Below, one piece after another: positions 8,217 through 9,261 of a stretch of DNA of 9,261 bases (the stretch's first letter is position 1; each line of letters opens with the position of its first letter). The position numbers were made by a program, and so were the translations under genes. The stretch spans positions 1-9,261 of the forward strand of contig JAKJFB010000088.1 in the NCBI GenBank assembly GCA_022705125.1. The letters run 5' to 3'. This DNA comes from Pseudomonadota bacterium (GTDB lineage Bacteria; Pseudomonadota; Gammaproteobacteria; Pseudomonadales; UBA5518). Below the pieces are notes generated by a model. That model worked only from the letters and a program-made list of their open reading frames with translations, had not been told where the DNA came from and did no database searches.

Positions 8217-8234
8217 GTTCGACTTCAGTCGAAC
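8217..8234. repeat. REP-like palindrome, copy 2
   Basis: GTTCGAC and GTCGAAC form a perfect 7-bp stem around the loop TTCA, 33 bases after the yggX stop. It belongs to the same family as 4804-4821: same stem length, same loop in the matching orientation, and a near-identical 5' flank. The stem bases differ in compensating pairs. It may act as an mRNA 3' structure for the asmA-mutY-yggX transcript; no T-run follows. Confidence 0.65.
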
Positions 8235-8263
8235 GACCTGCCGCAATCTACCGCTCGCCGTCC

Positions 8264-8292
8264 TTGACTCTCCCGGCAGCAGTCAGTTAAAT
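8264..8292 (+). promoter_or_regulatory. Sigma70 promoter of tRNA-Phe
   Basis: TTGACT (8264-8269, five of six) and TTAAAT (8287-8292, four of six) are exactly 17 bases apart. The start would be near 8299, about 10 bases before the mature tRNA. The bases after the -10 (ACGCGCC) are GC-rich, as in the discriminators of stable-RNA promoters under stringent control. Confidence 0.65.
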
Positions 8293-8308
8293 ACGCGCCT
8301 CTTCTGCA

Positions 8309-8384
8309 GCCCAGATAGCTCAGTTGGTAGAGCAGTGGATTGAAAATCCACGTGTCGCTGGTTCGATTCCGGCTCTGGGCACCA
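8309..8384 (+). tRNA. tRNA-Phe (anticodon GAA)
   Basis: This is a 76-base tRNA with encoded CCA. The acceptor stem is GCCCAGA / TCTGGGC with discriminator A. The D arm is GCTC / GAGC. The anticodon stem GTGGA / TCCAC (8335-8339 and 8347-8351) encloses the loop TTGAAAA, with anticodon GAA at 8342-8344. The T arm has the loop TTCGATT on a GCTGG / CCGGC stem with one G-U pair. It reads Phe codons UUC and UUU. It has its own promoter and stands alone. tRNA genes are common phage and island insertion sites, but no repeat of its 3' end is seen in the remaining window. Confidence 0.98.
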
Positions 8385-8511
8385 TATCCTGCAAGCCTCC
8401 TGTCGATAGTACCCGCTGACCTGGCGGGTCCGGGTGCTGCGCAGCAGCTCTCCCTGCCAAACGACCAACGCGAAAGTTCCTCCGCGATCGCGCGCCACGC
8501 CCAGCGCTGAC

Positions 8512-8529
8512 GCGTCGCGGTAGCGACGC
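8512..8529. repeat. Perfect 7-bp inverted repeat with 4-base loop
   Basis: GCGTCGC and GCGACGC flank GGTA. The size matches the two REP-like palindromes at 4804-4821 and 8217-8234, but loop and flanks differ, so it may be unrelated. It could be a transcript-end hairpin for the tRNA or an operator; the sequence does not decide. Confidence 0.45.
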
Positions 8530-8568
8530 ATTGCCGCATATACGCCCGCCTGCATACCAGGCTGTCAG

Positions 8569-8586
8569 CCAAATTTACACATTTGG
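8569..8586. promoter_or_regulatory. Dyad CCAAAT-N6-ATTTGG, possible enhancer-binding site
   Basis: A perfect 6+6 inverted repeat with a six-base spacer is centred about 92 bases before the predicted sigma54 start. Bacterial enhancer-binding proteins often bind such dyads at this distance. The regulator is unknown. TTACA (8575-8579) and TGTAA (8602-8606) form a second, wider inverted pair that overlaps it. Confidence 0.4.
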
Positions 8587-8611
8587 GGATTTTCGCTTAG
8601 CTGTAATAATT

Positions 8612-8624
8612 CAATATATTGATT
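8612..8624 (-). promoter_or_regulatory. IHF-like binding site
   Basis: On the minus strand AATCAATATATTG fits the IHF consensus WATCAANNNNTTR at every defined position. The plus-strand reading of 8609-8621 fits with one mismatch, because the core CAATATATTG is palindromic. It lies between the upstream dyad and the -24/-12 promoter, which is where IHF usually bends DNA at sigma54 promoters. Chance matches occur in AT-rich DNA, so this rests on context. Confidence 0.5.
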
Positions 8625-8643
8625 TAAAACGTTTTTATTCTTA

Positions 8644-8659
8644 TGGCGCTTTTTTTGCT
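8644..8659 (+). promoter_or_regulatory. Sigma54 (RpoN) -24/-12 type promoter
   Basis: TGGCGCTTTTTTTGCT matches TGGCACGNNNNTTGCW at all defined positions but two. The invariant GG (8645-8646) and GC (8657-8658) are separated by the required ten bases. Transcription would start near 8670, 65 bases before the ATG at 8735. It points at the secreted-protein gene. Confidence 0.65.
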
Positions 8660-8734
8660 TTAATTTCGCCAACCGGTTCAATCAGCACGATGAACCCAAA
8701 GCACACCTGCAAACATTTGCGACGGAAAACAGCC

Positions 8735-9261
8735 ATGCACCGATCCAAACTGCTGATCCCTACCGTGCTTGCTGCGGCGATGGCCGTGATTTCGGCGCCA
8801 AGCAGCGCCTCGCTCATCTCCGGCCACAACTTCTACAAGGACGGCGTCCTCTACAAGTCCAGCACCGCGCAGCGAAGCAATTCGAAGCGGTCGAAGGCGG
8901 CGCCGCAGGTGGTCGCATCGCTCCCCGTCAACTGCGCGCCGACCGCCGCAAGCAGCCCCGCGCCTTCGGCAAAGAGCAGCAAAGCCAAAAGCAAAAGCAG
9001 CAAAATCGCGAGCAGCAAGCGGTTGCAGAACGCGTACACCTACGACCACGGCACCGGATCCTATGTCCTGACGCGCGTCGCGAGAACGAACACTGGCTCC
9101 GTGCCGGCCGCTGCACCCCAGTCCACGACGGCGCCCTGCCTCGAATCGCCGCCAGTTGGTGTAATCGGGGCGCCCGGGCTGGCCGATGGCGGCATCGGCC
9201 CGGACGCGCTGGAAAACATCCTGGATGAAATCTTCGCTGCGCCGACCGGTCAGCCCGGGCT
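8735..9261 (+). CDS. Secreted Ser/Lys-rich protein of unknown function (5' part, runs off the window)
   Basis: The reading frame is open to the window edge, with 175 codons visible and no stop. The N-terminus MHRSKLLIPTVLAAAMAV is a clear signal peptide. A cleavage site is likely after PSSA or SAS at about residue 24-26, so the product is exported. The mature part starts SLISGHNFYKDGVLYK, then has basic low-complexity tracts (NSKRSK at about 49-54; SAKSSKAKSKSSK at about 78-90), a YTYDHGTGSYVLTR segment, and an Ala/Pro/Gly-rich acidic end. C67 and C125 are the only cysteines seen. I do not recognise a family. GGAA at 8724-8727 supports the start at 8735; an in-frame ATG at 8690 would add 15 residues. 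The gene is preceded by the sigma54-type promoter. A PEP-CTERM or other sorting signal could lie beyond the edge, but none is visible. Confidence 0.75.
   Translation, partial: MHRSKLLIPTVLAAAMAVISAPSSASLISGHNFYKDGVLYKSSTAQRSNSKRSKAAPQVVASLPVNCAPTAASSPAPSAKSSKAKSKSSKIASSKRLQNAYTYDHGTGSYVLTRVARTNTGSVPAAAPQSTTAPCLESPPVGVIGAPGLADGGIGPDALENILDEIFAAPTGQPG

Larger units (their letters stand above)
8385..8734. other. Gene-free region between tRNA-Phe and the secreted-protein gene
   Basis: No supported coding sequence lies here. The first 185 bases are GC-rich and carry two hairpins. One is ACCCGC / GCGGGT at 8411-8429, a weak candidate tRNA terminator without a T-run. The other is GCGTCGC / GCGACGC around GGTA at 8512-8529. 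The composition then changes abruptly: by my count only 28 of the 100 bases at 8571-8670 are G or C. This AT-rich part holds a dyad, an IHF-like site and a sigma54-type promoter, each listed separately. Confidence 0.7.

Noticed and set aside
8225..8572. Minus-strand open frames across the tRNA (two overlapping, 90 and 115 codons)
   Set aside because: They read through the antisense of tRNA-Phe (for example ESNQRHVDFQSTALPTELS in the 90-codon frame), a well-known kind of spurious protein. No ribosome site or family match.
8650..8660. T-run at 8650-8656 as an intrinsic terminator for tRNA-Phe
   Set aside because: No stable hairpin directly precedes it. The GG-N10-GC spacing makes a sigma54 promoter the better explanation.

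Overview
The window looks like a chromosomal segment of a high-GC gammaproteobacterium. The gene order is ctpA, a small DUF6316-like gene, hisF-hisA-hisH-hisB on the minus strand, then asmA-mutY-yggX on the plus strand, followed by tRNA-Phe. From memory this resembles the ctpA / hisBHAF / asmA-mutY-yggX / tRNA-Phe neighbourhood of Pseudomonas, but nothing here fixes the genus. Codon use is strongly G/C-biased throughout, except for a short AT-rich stretch at about 8571-8670.

Layout. (1) 1-107: no supported gene. (2) 108-1526 (+): ctpA, a periplasmic S41 processing protease with signal peptide, PDZ domain and intact Ser/Lys dyad. (3) 1527-1694: a possible terminator hairpin at the ctpA end, then a promoter-like region and a leader hairpin ahead of a 74-aa DUF6316-like gene (1695-1919, +) that converges on hisF with only 12 bases between the stop codons. 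(4) 1932-4705 (-): the tightly packed histidine operon hisB-hisH-hisA-hisF. A good sigma70 promoter with a perfect TATAAT drives it from 4746-4774. (5) 4706-4838: a divergent promoter region holding a REP-like hairpin just before asmA. (6) 4839-8183 (+): asmA, mutY and yggX, with overlapping start and stop codons that suggest translational coupling. (7) 8184-8308: a second copy of the same REP-like hairpin family and a sigma70 promoter for the tRNA. (8) 8309-8384: tRNA-Phe(GAA) with encoded CCA. (9) 8385-8734: about 350 bases without a gene. Its AT-rich part carries a sigma54-type -24/-12 promoter, a perfect match to the IHF consensus and an upstream dyad. (10) 8735-9261 (+): the 5' part of a gene for a secreted, Ser/Lys-rich protein that runs off the window.

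How the genes fit together. The his block makes the enzymes for the middle of histidine synthesis: HisA isomerises ProFAR to PRFAR, HisH and HisF form the glutamine-dependent IGP synthase, and HisB dehydrates IGP. The asmA-mutY-yggX block joins an envelope AsmA-like protein to an adenine glycosylase that counters 8-oxoguanine damage and to a small protein linked to Fe-S cluster protection; MutY is itself a 4Fe-4S enzyme.

The least ordinary part is the right end. The composite promoter there has the layout expected of an enhancer-dependent sigma54 promoter, and it drives an exported low-complexity protein of unknown function. This would fit RpoN/PrsR-type control as described for exosortase/PEP-CTERM systems, but the C-terminus that would test this lies outside the window.
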